A stretch of 64,000 bases of DNA from CAZHHH01 sp052400685 (GTDB lineage: Bacteria > Bacteroidota > Bacteroidia > Bacteroidales > Marinilabiliaceae). Both the position numbers and the translations under genes were made by a program. Where the stretch lies: NCBI GenBank assembly GCA_052400685.1, contig JBQTGJ010000002.1, one strand, 5' to 3'. This document shows positions 38,361 through 47,110 of this stretch, piece by piece (positions within the stretch are counted from its first letter, which is position 1; the number at the start of each line of letters is the position of its first letter). The notes beneath the pieces are model-generated. The model ran no database searches, had not been told where the DNA came from, and saw only the letters and a program-made list of their open reading frames with translations.

Positions 38361-40781
38361 CTAACGACGGACATTTAACTCACGCCTCCCTATGATCCAG
38401 ATCGTCATCGCTGAAATTATTACCACCACAACAACCGAAAAAATGTAACAAGCCCACCAATGACTTATTGTATATGCCGGAAACCAAATTCTGATTACGG
38501 GTAAAATAACGGATAACGATAGCAATAAGCCCACCAAAAAATAAAAAAGAAAGGGATGGAATGCTTCCCAAAATAAAGATAAAAAGGGCGCCGAAAACCG
38601 ATATCGGATAACGCGGGTTTTATGAGAATAACGGCCCAAAAAAGTCACCATTGCAATAGAACCTAAAATATATAGAAATACAGCAACAAGAGAAAACATA
38701 ATAGTAATCCCCGCCAACCGCTGTTCATTTTCATAAAAATCCCGAATCAAAGCGGCGTATGTATTCATTTCGTAATTTAACTCAGGGAAAAAGTGATGCC
38801 ATAGTTGATCAATTGATGCTGAAACATCCGACTGCCTGCCTGGCTGTATTTTAACCAATATTCGTCCTGAAACACTTTGATTTGTTTGTGGCATAAAAAC
38901 CATTGGCTGAACTCCACGGCTGGAACTTTGAAATGAGACATTCTCAACCACTCCTACAACTTCAAACGCATAATTAACACTATCGTTTGCGCTACTAATA
39001 ACTCTAAGCATATTATCAGGCCAGGTACCAAACGCCAACATTTTTGCAGCCGATTGGTTTAACACTATTTCAGGCCCCTTCCACTGATGACCAGACCTCT
39101 CTGAATAAACAAAAGTCAGATCCATGGCCTCAAAAAAAGACGAATCCACTTCGTTTACACCTAACATAACCACCTTGGACGAGTCGACAGGATTCTTAAA
39201 CGACATAATCTTATAATCATCGCCCGGAACGAACATTGCTTCGCCAACCGACTCAACGTAGGGCAACAATTTCAATTGTTCCTTGATTTGCTTCTGAAGC
39301 TCCGGTTTTACATTGCCGGTACTAAGTACAAAAAGATTTTCACGCTCAAAACCCCACTCCGACTTTAACAATGTATTGTTACGTAAATACAGACTCACAG
39401 CAAACGTGATTAAAAACATGGTGATGGCCAGCTGTAAAGCCAACAAGAGGCCTCTCATGACCACACCGCTCTTTTGAAATCGCACATCATCCCGCAAAAC
39501 CGTAATCTCTTTCAATCGGCCAAAATAAAAGGCGGGATAACTACCAGCCATAATGCCAACCAAAAGTGTTATAATAAAAACACCTGTAAATCCGAACCTG
39601 TAAAACAAATTAGAGGGTGCCATCTCTATTTCAAAAAGCTGGTTAAAATACGGGAAAGCCAACTCCACAATAACCAATGCCAACAACAAAGCAATGAGAC
39701 TATAAATTACCGATTCTATTAGTATCAGGAAAGCGACATCTCGCTTTGCGGCTCCAAATATTTTGCGAAGAGCCACATCTTTGTACCTCTTTTCGGCATT
39801 CGCCATCGACAGGCTCACAAAATTCAGGGCCGTCATTATTAAAATAAAAATGGCTATCAACATAAAAACCCATACATACAAAGAATCGGACCCCGGTTCA
39901 ATCTCATTTTCAAAACTGGAAAACAAATGAATATCGTGTATGGGCTGCATCTGATGTTCCAACCTAATGTATCTTAATTGATCTGGCTGGTCTGCAAAAA
40001 TCCGTCTCGCTTCAATGCCAAGTCGCTCTTTTAAATAATTGTCAAGTGATTTCCTTCGAACCACTTTATTGCTCTCCGAAACCAATCTGACGTAGGTAAA
40101 ACTGCCCAGATAAAACCAATTTGTAGACATAGCATCAAACCGATCATCGGCCGACTCTGGTTGCGACATCTTAAGAACCTCGCTATTAACCAAATAATTA
40201 ATTGGCAGATGCGTATTAGCCGGCACATCCTTCATAACACCTGTAATTTCAAGTCCTATTTGTGGATTCCCGCTATATACAATTTTCCCAACGGCCGGTT
40301 CGTGACCAAACAACTGTTGAGCGACTGATTCACTGATAACAAGCGATGCCGGTTTTGCAAACACCGAATCGGGATTACCTTGTATTAAAGGATACCTGAA
40401 AACCTCAAAAAATGAGGTGTCGGTATAATAAAAATGAGGCGCTGAAATCTTTACGGAATCAAAGCTCACCTCTTTCCTAACCCCCTCAATCAAATGAGTC
40501 GCAGCTGCCACGCCTGCCTGCCTGGACAACTCATTACGCAACGGGTAAGAAGTCAACGCAGTACGAATTGTATCATTTCCAACTTTACCAACGCTTACAA
40601 TCCGGTAAACATTTTCGGAATCGGGAGAAAAAGTATCATAAGAAGTTTCATAATGCACATAAGAAAGCACCAAAAAACCCACAGCAATCCCAACCGATAA
40701 TCCAAGGATAGATATTAAAGAAAATCCACGATGAAAAATAGTTTTACTAATAACAGACTTCAAATTACTACCTGATTGCAT
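38361..40781 (-). CDS. MacB/FtsX-type ABC transporter permease
   Basis: 806 aa. N-terminal helix after SKTIFHRGFSLISILGLSVGIAVGFLVL, a large periplasmic MacB-like domain, three helices near 290-400 (LNFVSLSMANAEKRYKDVALRKIFGAAKRDV is the FtsX signature), then a second helix, periplasmic domain and C-terminal helices. This double-permease layout is common in Bacteroidota next to two-component systems. Translated just after the ATPase gene (5-bp gap). It probably does mechanotransmission-type work or efflux of lipids, peptides or antimicrobials across the envelope; substrate unknown. Confidence 0.85.
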   Translation of the reverse strand: MQSGSNLKSVISKTIFHRGFSLISILGLSVGIAVGFLVLSYVHYETSYDTFSPDSENVYRIVSVGKVGNDTIRTALTSYPLRNELSRQAGVAAATHLIEGVRKEVSFDSVKISAPHFYYTDTSFFEVFRYPLIQGNPDSVFAKPASLVISESVAQQLFGHEPAVGKIVYSGNPQIGLEITGVMKDVPANTHLPINYLVNSEVLKMSQPESADDRFDAMSTNWFYLGSFTYVRLVSESNKVVRRKSLDNYLKERLGIEARRIFADQPDQLRYIRLEHQMQPIHDIHLFSSFENEIEPGSDSLYVWVFMLIAIFILIMTALNFVSLSMANAEKRYKDVALRKIFGAAKRDVAFLILIESVIYSLIALLLALVIVELAFPYFNQLFEIEMAPSNLFYRFGFTGVFIITLLVGIMAGSYPAFYFGRLKEITVLRDDVRFQKSGVVMRGLLLALQLAITMFLITFAVSLYLRNNTLLKSEWGFERENLFVLSTGNVKPELQKQIKEQLKLLPYVESVGEAMFVPGDDYKIMSFKNPVDSSKVVMLGVNEVDSSFFEAMDLTFVYSERSGHQWKGPEIVLNQSAAKMLAFGTWPDNMLRVISSANDSVNYAFEVVGVVENVSFQSSSRGVQPMVFMPQTNQSVSGRILVKIQPGRQSDVSASIDQLWHHFFPELNYEMNTYAALIRDFYENEQRLAGITIMFSLVAVFLYILGSIAMVTFLGRYSHKTRVIRYRFSAPFLSLFWEAFHPFLFYFLVGLLLSLSVILPVIRIWFPAYTISHWWACYIFSVVVVVIISAMTIWIIGRRELNVRR

Positions 40782-40786
40782 AATTG

Positions 40787-41464
40787 TTAGTGTTGCGATG
40801 TAACATTTACCACATGTCCATCAAAAAGCTGAACCACCCGCTGTGCCCTCTGAGCATCCTGAGTCGAGTTCGTGAATAAAACCACGGTCATACCAGACTC
40901 ATTAACCTCCGATAACATATCAAAAATATCAGCACTACCAATTGAATTTAAACGACTGTTTGGTTCATCGGCCAGAAGAACAGCCGGCTTATAAATAACG
41001 GAACGTGCCAAGGAAACGATTTGCTGCTGTAATCCGGGCAATTCACTGACTCTTTCTCGCCTCAAATGATTCAAACGATAACGCGCTATAACCTCATCAA
41101 TGCGCAACTTACGTTCCTTACGACTTATTCCACTATAAATCAGAGGCATTTCAATATTATTGACTACCGATAAATCTTCAATTAACTCAAAATCACTAAA
41201 CAAATAGCCAATTTTTCCACGACGAATCATAAGTCGCTCCTTATCGGATAAGGAACCGACTTCCTGCCCCAAAAAAAAGACTTCACCGTTATCGGGCGCT
41301 TCCAGCAATCCCAGGATACTCATCAATGTGGTTTTACCACAACCCGAAGGTCCTACAACCGACACAAATTCTCCCTTTCCAATATCAATATTTACATTGA
41401 TAAGTGCCTGGGTGAAGGAGTCACCATGACGAAAAACTTTGCTCAAATCTCTTGTATGTAGCAT
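40787..41464 (-). CDS. ABC transporter ATP-binding protein with degraded signature motif
   Basis: 225 aa MacB/LolD-group ATPase. Walker A VGPSGCGKTTLMS and Walker B AVLLADEPNSRLNS (with catalytic Glu) are intact, but the LSGGQ signature is replaced by ELPGLQQQIVSLARS, and the D-loop and H-loop are atypical (LFTNSTQDAQ in place of a VTHD-like block). Such changes usually reduce ATP hydrolysis, so the protein may have a regulatory or slow ATPase role with the adjacent permease. Divergent from the two-component genes. Confidence 0.82.
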   Translation of the reverse strand: MLHTRDLSKVFRHGDSFTQALINVNIDIGKGEFVSVVGPSGCGKTTLMSILGLLEAPDNGEVFFLGQEVGSLSDKERLMIRRGKIGYLFSDFELIEDLSVVNNIEMPLIYSGISRKERKLRIDEVIARYRLNHLRRERVSELPGLQQQIVSLARSVIYKPAVLLADEPNSRLNSIGSADIFDMLSEVNESGMTVVLFTNSTQDAQRAQRVVQLFDGHVVNVTSQH

Positions 41465-41887
41465 AAATTCATCTGTACGTTTTCGAACACCACCCGTTCG
41501 TTTCTGAACAATTAATTTTAAAAACTAATAATTCAAACAAATTCAAAATAAAATTCAAAAAACTAAAATACAATCAATTAACATCAAAATCCCAGAAGCG
41601 ATATTCCAAGATAAAAAAACGGTCTGATTTATGACTAAACAAGTTCACAAATTATGCCACCTCAAATACAATACTGACTTAAAGCCACTTATCAATAAAC
41701 GACCATTGATTAAGACGAAAAGCAACCACTAGCACCCTTCTATAAACGCGACGACTGTAAATGCAACATTTTTTTTGTAAATTTGAAAATCATCTTTAAA
41801 AAACTAAAAACCGCAAACCCCAAAAGGCTTTCAACGTCAAATTAGCGACGTTTTACCTTTAAGTTATTCATCCCTGAAAAAAAGATT
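41465..41887. other. Divergent regulatory gap ABC operon / two-component operon
   Basis: 423 bp of AT-rich DNA between the divergently read transporter and regulator operons. It should hold both promoters. No GG-N10-GC sigma54 promoter with correct spacing was found by eye; nothing else is supportable. Confidence 0.5.
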
Positions 41888-43264
41888 ATGGCTGAAAAAA
41901 ATGGACGAATTTTGGCAGTAGACGATAATGCAGACATTCTTTTTGCGTTAAAGATGTTACTTAAGCCAATAGTTGAAAGTATTACAGTTGAAACAAATCC
42001 GGAAAAGATTCCGCAACTAATGAGCCGCGAAGATTTCGACGTCATTCTGCTGGATATGAACTTTAACAAAGATGCTATTAGCGGAACCGAAGGCTTCATT
42101 TGGTTAAAAAAGATACTGGAAATAGATCCTTCAGCCGTTGTTTTATTCATCACAGCCTATGGCGATGTGGAAAAATCCGTCAAAGCCATCAAAGCGGGGG
42201 CCACTGATTTTGTAATAAAGCCCTGGCAAAACGAAAAATTACTGGCCACCATCTCTTCGGCCCTGAAACTTAAAAATTCACGTAAAGAAGTAAACCATCT
42301 AAAGGAACACAAAAAGGCTTTAGATTCGATTAGCGACCAGCCTTTTGCAGACTTCATTGGCATTTCGCCAAGCATGAAAAAAGTTTTTTCCACCATAAAA
42401 AAAGTAGCAGCTACCGACGCCAATATTCTGATCTTAGGCGAAAACGGAACCGGAAAAGAGTTAGTTGCCCGATCCTTACACCGACAATCGTTACGCAAAA
42501 ACGAGTCCTTTATAAGTGTTGATCTGGGCGCAATCAGCGAAACACTCTTCGAGAGCGAACTCTTCGGCCACGTTAAAGGCGCCTTTACCGATGCCAAAAC
42601 AGACCGCCCCGGGCGTTTTGAGCTGGCCTCGGGTGGCACCATTTTCTTGGATGAGATTGGAAACCTGTCGCTACCACTTCAATCCAAATTACTAACAGTC
42701 CTTGAACGCCGCGAAGTAACACGCGTTGGGGCCAACAAGCCAAAACCTATCGACATCAGACTTATCACAGCCACTAATACCAAAATAAAAGAATTGGCTG
42801 AAGTAAATGAATTCAGACAGGATCTTTTATATCGGATCAATACCGTTGAAATAGACCTTCCCCCGCTTCGTGAACGACAGGAAGACTTTCCAATCCTGGG
42901 AAATCATTTTCTTAACATCTACTCAAAAAAACATAAAAAAAAGATGAACCCGTTAAGCAGCTCAGCTCTAAAAAAGCTGACTCAATACCATTGGCCCGGT
43001 AACGTCAGAGAATTTCAACACGTCATTGAGAGAGCCGTCATTTTAAGTGACAGCCCCCAACTAACCGAACACGATTTTCAGCTTCAGAGCAAAAATCCAA
43101 ACAGCGATTCTATGGAACTGGAATCGTACAACCTCGATGAAGTGGAGAAGAGGGTGATACAAAAAGTTTTAAAAGAACATCATGGCAATGTTTCCAAGGC
43201 TGCTTCCGAATTAGGGCTGACGCGCACATCGCTATACCGAAGACTCGAAAAATATGGGCTTTAA
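41888..43264 (+). CDS. NtrC-family sigma54-type response regulator
   Basis: 458 aa in three parts. Receiver: phospho-acceptor Asp56 in VILLDMNF, acidic pair Asp12/Asp13, Thr in FITAYG and Lys in VIKPW. AAA+ domain: Walker A LILGENGTGKELVARSLH, GHVKGAFTDAK (the sigma54-contact loop, GAFTDA instead of GAFTGA, which is usual in this Bacteroidota group), Walker B GGTIFLDEIGNL, arginine finger region. Fis-type HTH at the end (GNVSKAASELGLTRTSLYRRL). Overlaps the histidine kinase gene by 11 bp. Probably controls the divergent ABC operon or envelope genes with RpoN. Confidence 0.93.
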   Translation: MAEKNGRILAVDDNADILFALKMLLKPIVESITVETNPEKIPQLMSREDFDVILLDMNFNKDAISGTEGFIWLKKILEIDPSAVVLFITAYGDVEKSVKAIKAGATDFVIKPWQNEKLLATISSALKLKNSRKEVNHLKEHKKALDSISDQPFADFIGISPSMKKVFSTIKKVAATDANILILGENGTGKELVARSLHRQSLRKNESFISVDLGAISETLFESELFGHVKGAFTDAKTDRPGRFELASGGTIFLDEIGNLSLPLQSKLLTVLERREVTRVGANKPKPIDIRLITATNTKIKELAEVNEFRQDLLYRINTVEIDLPPLRERQEDFPILGNHFLNIYSKKHKKKMNPLSSSALKKLTQYHWPGNVREFQHVIERAVILSDSPQLTEHDFQLQSKNPNSDSMELESYNLDEVEKRVIQKVLKEHHGNVSKAASELGLTRTSLYRRLEKYGL

Positions 43265-44618
43265 TCAATTCCGGATACAGCTGATAGTAAGAATATTACT
43301 ACTATCAGCTTCCATTTTTGGATTTATATATTTACTCATCAACACACAATTAACCTTTACCATCATTCTATTGGCACTGATTATTGTGGCTCAGGTGATT
43401 GCACTTATTTATTATACCGAAAAAACCAATCGCTTATTAAATCAATTTTTGATGAGTATCCGGTATTCAGACTTCACCCGTACTTTTCAGGTTGAAAATG
43501 ATGACTCGTCGCTCAATCAATTAAAAAGAACATTTAACGAAGTAATTAATGACTTTCAAACGGTACGGGCCGAAAAAGAAGAGAGCTACCACTATCTTCA
43601 AACCATCATTCAGCACATTGGAATTGCACTTATAGCCTTTCAATCGGACGGCAAAGTAGAACTCATAAACAACGCCACAAAAAAGCTCTTTCAAATCCGC
43701 ACGCTTAACAACATTCAAAACTTGCAGGAAACGAGCCGCGAACTGGTTCAAAAACTTCTGACCATACAACATGGTGAAAACACGCTGGTGACCATCCGCG
43801 AAAAGGATGGCCTTCTGCAGTTATCGGTTTATGCCACCGAATTCAGGATTCACAACCGCACTATAATGGTTGTTTCGATCAAAGATATTCAAAACGAGCT
43901 GGATGAAAAAGAGATGGATTCATGGCAAAAACTAATACGTGTTCTTACCCACGAAATAATGAACTCGATAACGCCCATCTCCTCACTATCGTCAACGGTA
44001 AATATGATGATGAATCACATCATCGATTCGCTGAAGGAAAAAGACAAGGGCTGTGCCGAGGAAACTGAAGACCTGCAAGAAATTCAAAGCGCCATAAGCA
44101 CCATACAAAAAAGGACCGAAGGTCTTATTCATTTTGTGGATACATACCGTAACCTAACACGAATACCAACTCCGCACTTTTCCATTTTCCCGGTTCAAAA
44201 ACTACTGCAAAATATCTACAACTTACACCGCAATGAAATGGAGCAAAAAGGTATTAAATGCACCATTTCAGTTCTCCCTGTATCACTAGAGCTGTCAGCG
44301 GATGAACGATTAATTGAACAAGTTCTGATAAACCTGTTACTAAATGCCATTCAAGCGCTAAATAACGCAACCATCAAAAACATTGAATTAAAAGCATTTT
44401 TAAATAAAAGAGGAAAAATAACCATTCAGATATCGGATACAGGCAGCGGCATTTTGCCGGAAGTCATCGACAAAATCTTCATTCCATTCTTCACCACCAA
44501 ACAACAAGGATCCGGCATTGGCTTGAGCCTGTCGAGGCAAATTATGCGCTTGCATTCGGGAACTTTAAATGTATATTCAGAACCCGACAAAGGCTCCAAA
44601 TTTACCCTAACGTTTTAA
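43254..44618 (+). CDS. Sensor histidine kinase
   Basis: 454 aa. Two N-terminal membrane helices (LIVRILLLSASIFGFIYLL and LTFTIILLALIIVAQVIALIYY) with almost no periplasmic loop, a HAMP-like linker, a PAS-like domain (about 120-210), phospho-acceptor His about residue 233 in VLTHEIMNSITPISSL, and HATPase boxes INLLLNAIQAL (N), SDTGSGIL (G1) and FTTKQQGSGIGLSLSRQIM (F/G2). The tiny extracytoplasmic part suggests sensing within the membrane or cytoplasm. Partner of the upstream sigma54-type regulator by overlap. Only 5 bp separates its stop from the convergent rex gene. Confidence 0.93.
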   Translation: MGFNQFRIQLIVRILLLSASIFGFIYLLINTQLTFTIILLALIIVAQVIALIYYTEKTNRLLNQFLMSIRYSDFTRTFQVENDDSSLNQLKRTFNEVINDFQTVRAEKEESYHYLQTIIQHIGIALIAFQSDGKVELINNATKKLFQIRTLNNIQNLQETSRELVQKLLTIQHGENTLVTIREKDGLLQLSVYATEFRIHNRTIMVVSIKDIQNELDEKEMDSWQKLIRVLTHEIMNSITPISSLSSTVNMMMNHIIDSLKEKDKGCAEETEDLQEIQSAISTIQKRTEGLIHFVDTYRNLTRIPTPHFSIFPVQKLLQNIYNLHRNEMEQKGIKCTISVLPVSLELSADERLIEQVLINLLLNAIQALNNATIKNIELKAFLNKRGKITIQISDTGSGILPEVIDKIFIPFFTTKQQGSGIGLSLSRQIMRLHSGTLNVYSEPDKGSKFTLTF

Positions 44619-44623
44619 TCTGC

Positions 44624-45283
44624 TCATTCAGCGTTTGAAGTAATAACATTCAGCCGGTTAAACATCACCGCCAGATGTGCATACAACGAAGTATTCTGAA
44701 CAATAACATTATCCGGCACAGCAATACGTACAGGGGTAAAATTCCAGATAGCACGGATACCGTTATCAATCATCATTAATGCGACGTCCTGGGCATTTTC
44801 AGCAGGAACCGTAAGAATGCCGATTTTCACATTCTGGTTATCACGGTGCTTAAACTCATCCACATGGTGAATACTCACATCTTTTATTTGAGTCCCCACA
44901 ACAATCGGATTTACGTCAAAAGCTTCAACAATTTTAAGACCGTATTGCACCAAACCATGATCGTGCAACAAAGCAGTACCCAAACTGCCGGCTCCAAACA
45001 GATAGGCCTGATCCATCACCCTGAAACCCAAAAAATCTTCAAGAGCATCAATCAAAGGTTCAACTTCATAGCCAACCCGGGTTTTACCTGAAATACCGGT
45101 GTACGACAAATCTTTTGTCACCTGCGTGGGGTCAACCCCATTATCGCGGGCAATGAGAGTAGATGAAACGTACTGATTTCCTCTGCGGTGCGCCAACTTC
45201 AGATAAGCCAAATAGCAGGGCATGCGGCGAAGCGCGGGTTCCGGGACCGGATAACTCTTTTTCTTACTGCTCCCTACATCCAT
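44624..45283 (-). CDS. rex: Redox-sensing transcriptional repressor Rex
   Basis: 219 aa. N-terminal winged helix (VPEPALRRMPCYLAYL, YVSSTLIARDNGVDPTQVTKDLSYTG) and C-terminal Rossmann domain (YLFGAGSLGTALLHD, usually GAGNLG) that binds NADH/NAD+, plus domain-swap helix LYAHLAVMFNRL. Represses fermentation and anaerobic respiration genes when NADH is low; its presence fits an anaerobic or facultative life. No obvious target gene is adjacent. Convergent with the histidine kinase. Confidence 0.93.
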   Translation of the reverse strand: MDVGSSKKKSYPVPEPALRRMPCYLAYLKLAHRRGNQYVSSTLIARDNGVDPTQVTKDLSYTGISGKTRVGYEVEPLIDALEDFLGFRVMDQAYLFGAGSLGTALLHDHGLVQYGLKIVEAFDVNPIVVGTQIKDVSIHHVDEFKHRDNQNVKIGILTVPAENAQDVALMMIDNGIRAIWNFTPVRIAVPDNVIVQNTSLYAHLAVMFNRLNVITSNAE

Positions 45284-45389
45284 AATAAATTCTGATTTTT
45301 GTTTTCGGTTACAAAAATAAACAAGTTTTTGATTAAAGATGTCATTCCGTAATCACAATCAGATTACAATAACAGACTTGTATCCAAAC

Positions 45390-45417
45390 AAAAAAAGACC
45401 ACCATAGGTAGTCTTCT
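45390..45417 (-). terminator. Terminator after the tRNA-Val pair
   Basis: AAAGACCACC-ATA-GGTAGTCTT with seven A on the left (T-run on the minus strand), just beyond tRNA-Val copy 1. Confidence 0.8.
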
Positions 45418-45422
45418 GTTTG

Positions 45423-45497
45423 TGGGCGCTAACGGATTCGAACCGCTGACCCTCTGGGTGTAAACCAGATGCTCTGAACCAACTGAGCTAAGCGCCC
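45423..45497 (-). tRNA. tRNA-Val (TAC), copy 1
   Basis: 75 nt; acceptor GGGCGCT/AGCGCCC with discriminator A, anticodon stem TCTGG/CCAGA with loop TTTACAC (TAC), T-arm AGCGG-TTCGAAT-CCGTT. CCA is not encoded. Confidence 0.97.
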
Positions 45498-45523
45498 TAA
45501 AAATACCATTACTTAAAAAGAGG

Positions 45524-45598
45524 TGGGCGCTAACGGATTCGAACCGCTGACCCTCTGGGTGTAAACCAGATGCTCTGAACCAACTGAGCTAAGCGCCC
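45524..45598 (-). tRNA. tRNA-Val (TAC), copy 2
   Basis: 75 nt, identical to copy 1, which lies 26 bp further along the transcript. CCA is not encoded. Confidence 0.97.
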
Positions 45599-45664
45599 TC
45601 TGTTATTTTTTAAGCGATGCAAATATAGAAGAGTTTTCGACAACAGCCAAACTTTTATTGCAAA

Positions 45665-46954
45665 TTATACCACTTCGGCTACGACAAAATTACTGCCCCC
45701 AATGAAAATCAAATCATTAACCGACGCATTTTTTTTTGCAGCAGCCACCGCCTCCTTCACCGAATGAAACATATCACCTCGCAATCCGTGCCTATGGCCA
45801 ATCTGCATTAATTTATCGGCAGGCATACTTCGTGGTATATCGGCTCGTGTAAAATAATAAACAGCATCTTTGGGCATCAACGCCATCACCTCATCCACTT
45901 CCTTATCGCCAGCCATGCCAATCACCACATGCAATTGCTCATAAGTACATTCCTTTAGCTGTGCCACCACCTGCCTAATGCCATCCTCGTTATGCCCCGT
46001 GTCGCAGACTACCTGTGGATGGTGCTCCAACACCTGCCAACGTCCCATTAAACCGGTGTTTACAATGACATTCTCCAGTCCCTTCTTTATATGTGTTTTA
46101 CTAACGACAAACCCTGCCGCTCTTAGTTCCATTACAGCAGCCATAACACAAGCCACATTTTCGGACTGATAAATACCGGCCAAAGGCAACCGGACTCCCG
46201 ATAAAAACAGATTATTATCATGATATATATCGATTACCCGAAAACCATCATTTAAAGATCCCATTGCGACTGAAAAATGATCCGCAGCAAATACAATCGA
46301 CGAATCATTCTGAATAGCCTTACCAATAAAAACAGGCTCAGTCTCCTTCTGTCTTCGTCCTACAACAACCGGCACTGCCGGCTTTATAATCCCGGCCTTT
46401 TCACCCGCAATAGCCGTCAGTGTATTACCAAGCAAAGCGGTATGGTCAAATCCAATATTTGTAATCACACTCACCAGTGGATTTATTATATTGGTTGAAT
46501 CCAACCGGCCACCCAGCCCAACTTCCACAACGGCAACATCAATCTCTGAACGCGAAAAAAAATCAAAAGCCATGGCCACTGTCATCTCAAAAAATGAAGG
46601 TTCCACTTCACGAATAATTACTTCGTGACAATTCACAAAATTGGTTACTTCAACCTTAGAGATCATGCATCCATTAACCCTGATACGCTCCCTAAAATCA
46701 CGCAAATGAGGCGAAGTGTATAATCCAGTCTTATAACCAGCTTCTTGAAGAATTGAAGACAGAATATGCGACACAGACCCTTTGCCATTGGTTCCTGCCA
46801 CATGGATGCTTTTGAAATGTCGGTGAGGGTGTGCAAAATAATCATCTAATTCTAAAGTGTTATCCAGATTATTTTTATACGCCACAACCCCCGACCGTTG
46901 AAACACCGGCAACTGATCATAAAGAAAGTCGATGGCCTCATCATAATTTTTCAC
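45665..46954 (-). CDS. folC: Bifunctional folylpolyglutamate synthase/dihydrofolate synthase
   Basis: Adds glutamate to dihydropteroate and to folates. 429 aa of the Mur-ligase superfamily: P-loop VAGTNGKGSVSHILSSIL (about residue 51-68), LYTSPHLRDFRERIRVNG (FolC signature), VVEVGLGGRLDSTNII and NIGFDHTALLGNTLTAIAGEKAGIIKP. C-terminal ligand domain with CDTGHNEDGIRQV. Read toward the tRNA-Val pair; start at MKNYDEAIDFLYDQLP is family-like. Confidence 0.95.
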   Translation of the reverse strand: MKNYDEAIDFLYDQLPVFQRSGVVAYKNNLDNTLELDDYFAHPHRHFKSIHVAGTNGKGSVSHILSSILQEAGYKTGLYTSPHLRDFRERIRVNGCMISKVEVTNFVNCHEVIIREVEPSFFEMTVAMAFDFFSRSEIDVAVVEVGLGGRLDSTNIINPLVSVITNIGFDHTALLGNTLTAIAGEKAGIIKPAVPVVVGRRQKETEPVFIGKAIQNDSSIVFAADHFSVAMGSLNDGFRVIDIYHDNNLFLSGVRLPLAGIYQSENVACVMAAVMELRAAGFVVSKTHIKKGLENVIVNTGLMGRWQVLEHHPQVVCDTGHNEDGIRQVVAQLKECTYEQLHVVIGMAGDKEVDEVMALMPKDAVYYFTRADIPRSMPADKLMQIGHRHGLRGDMFHSVKEAVAAAKKNASVNDLIFIGGSNFVVAEVV

Positions 46955-47110
46955 GTCTTTAGCTCCTGCTTTAAATTATTTGTGTTGCAAAAGTGAGAAT
47001 TAACCTGCTATTTTGGTATATTTAAAGAACAAAAATTTTGACAAAAAATTTTATCCCAAATTAATCAACGGCATAGATTCAGTTATATTAACCCAAATAA
47101 CACCTCTAAT

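Noticed and set aside
41465..41887. Sigma54 promoter in the divergent regulatory gap
   Set aside because: The best GG/GC match (near 41741, minus strand) has an 11-bp instead of 10-bp spacing and lies ~270 bp from the gene.
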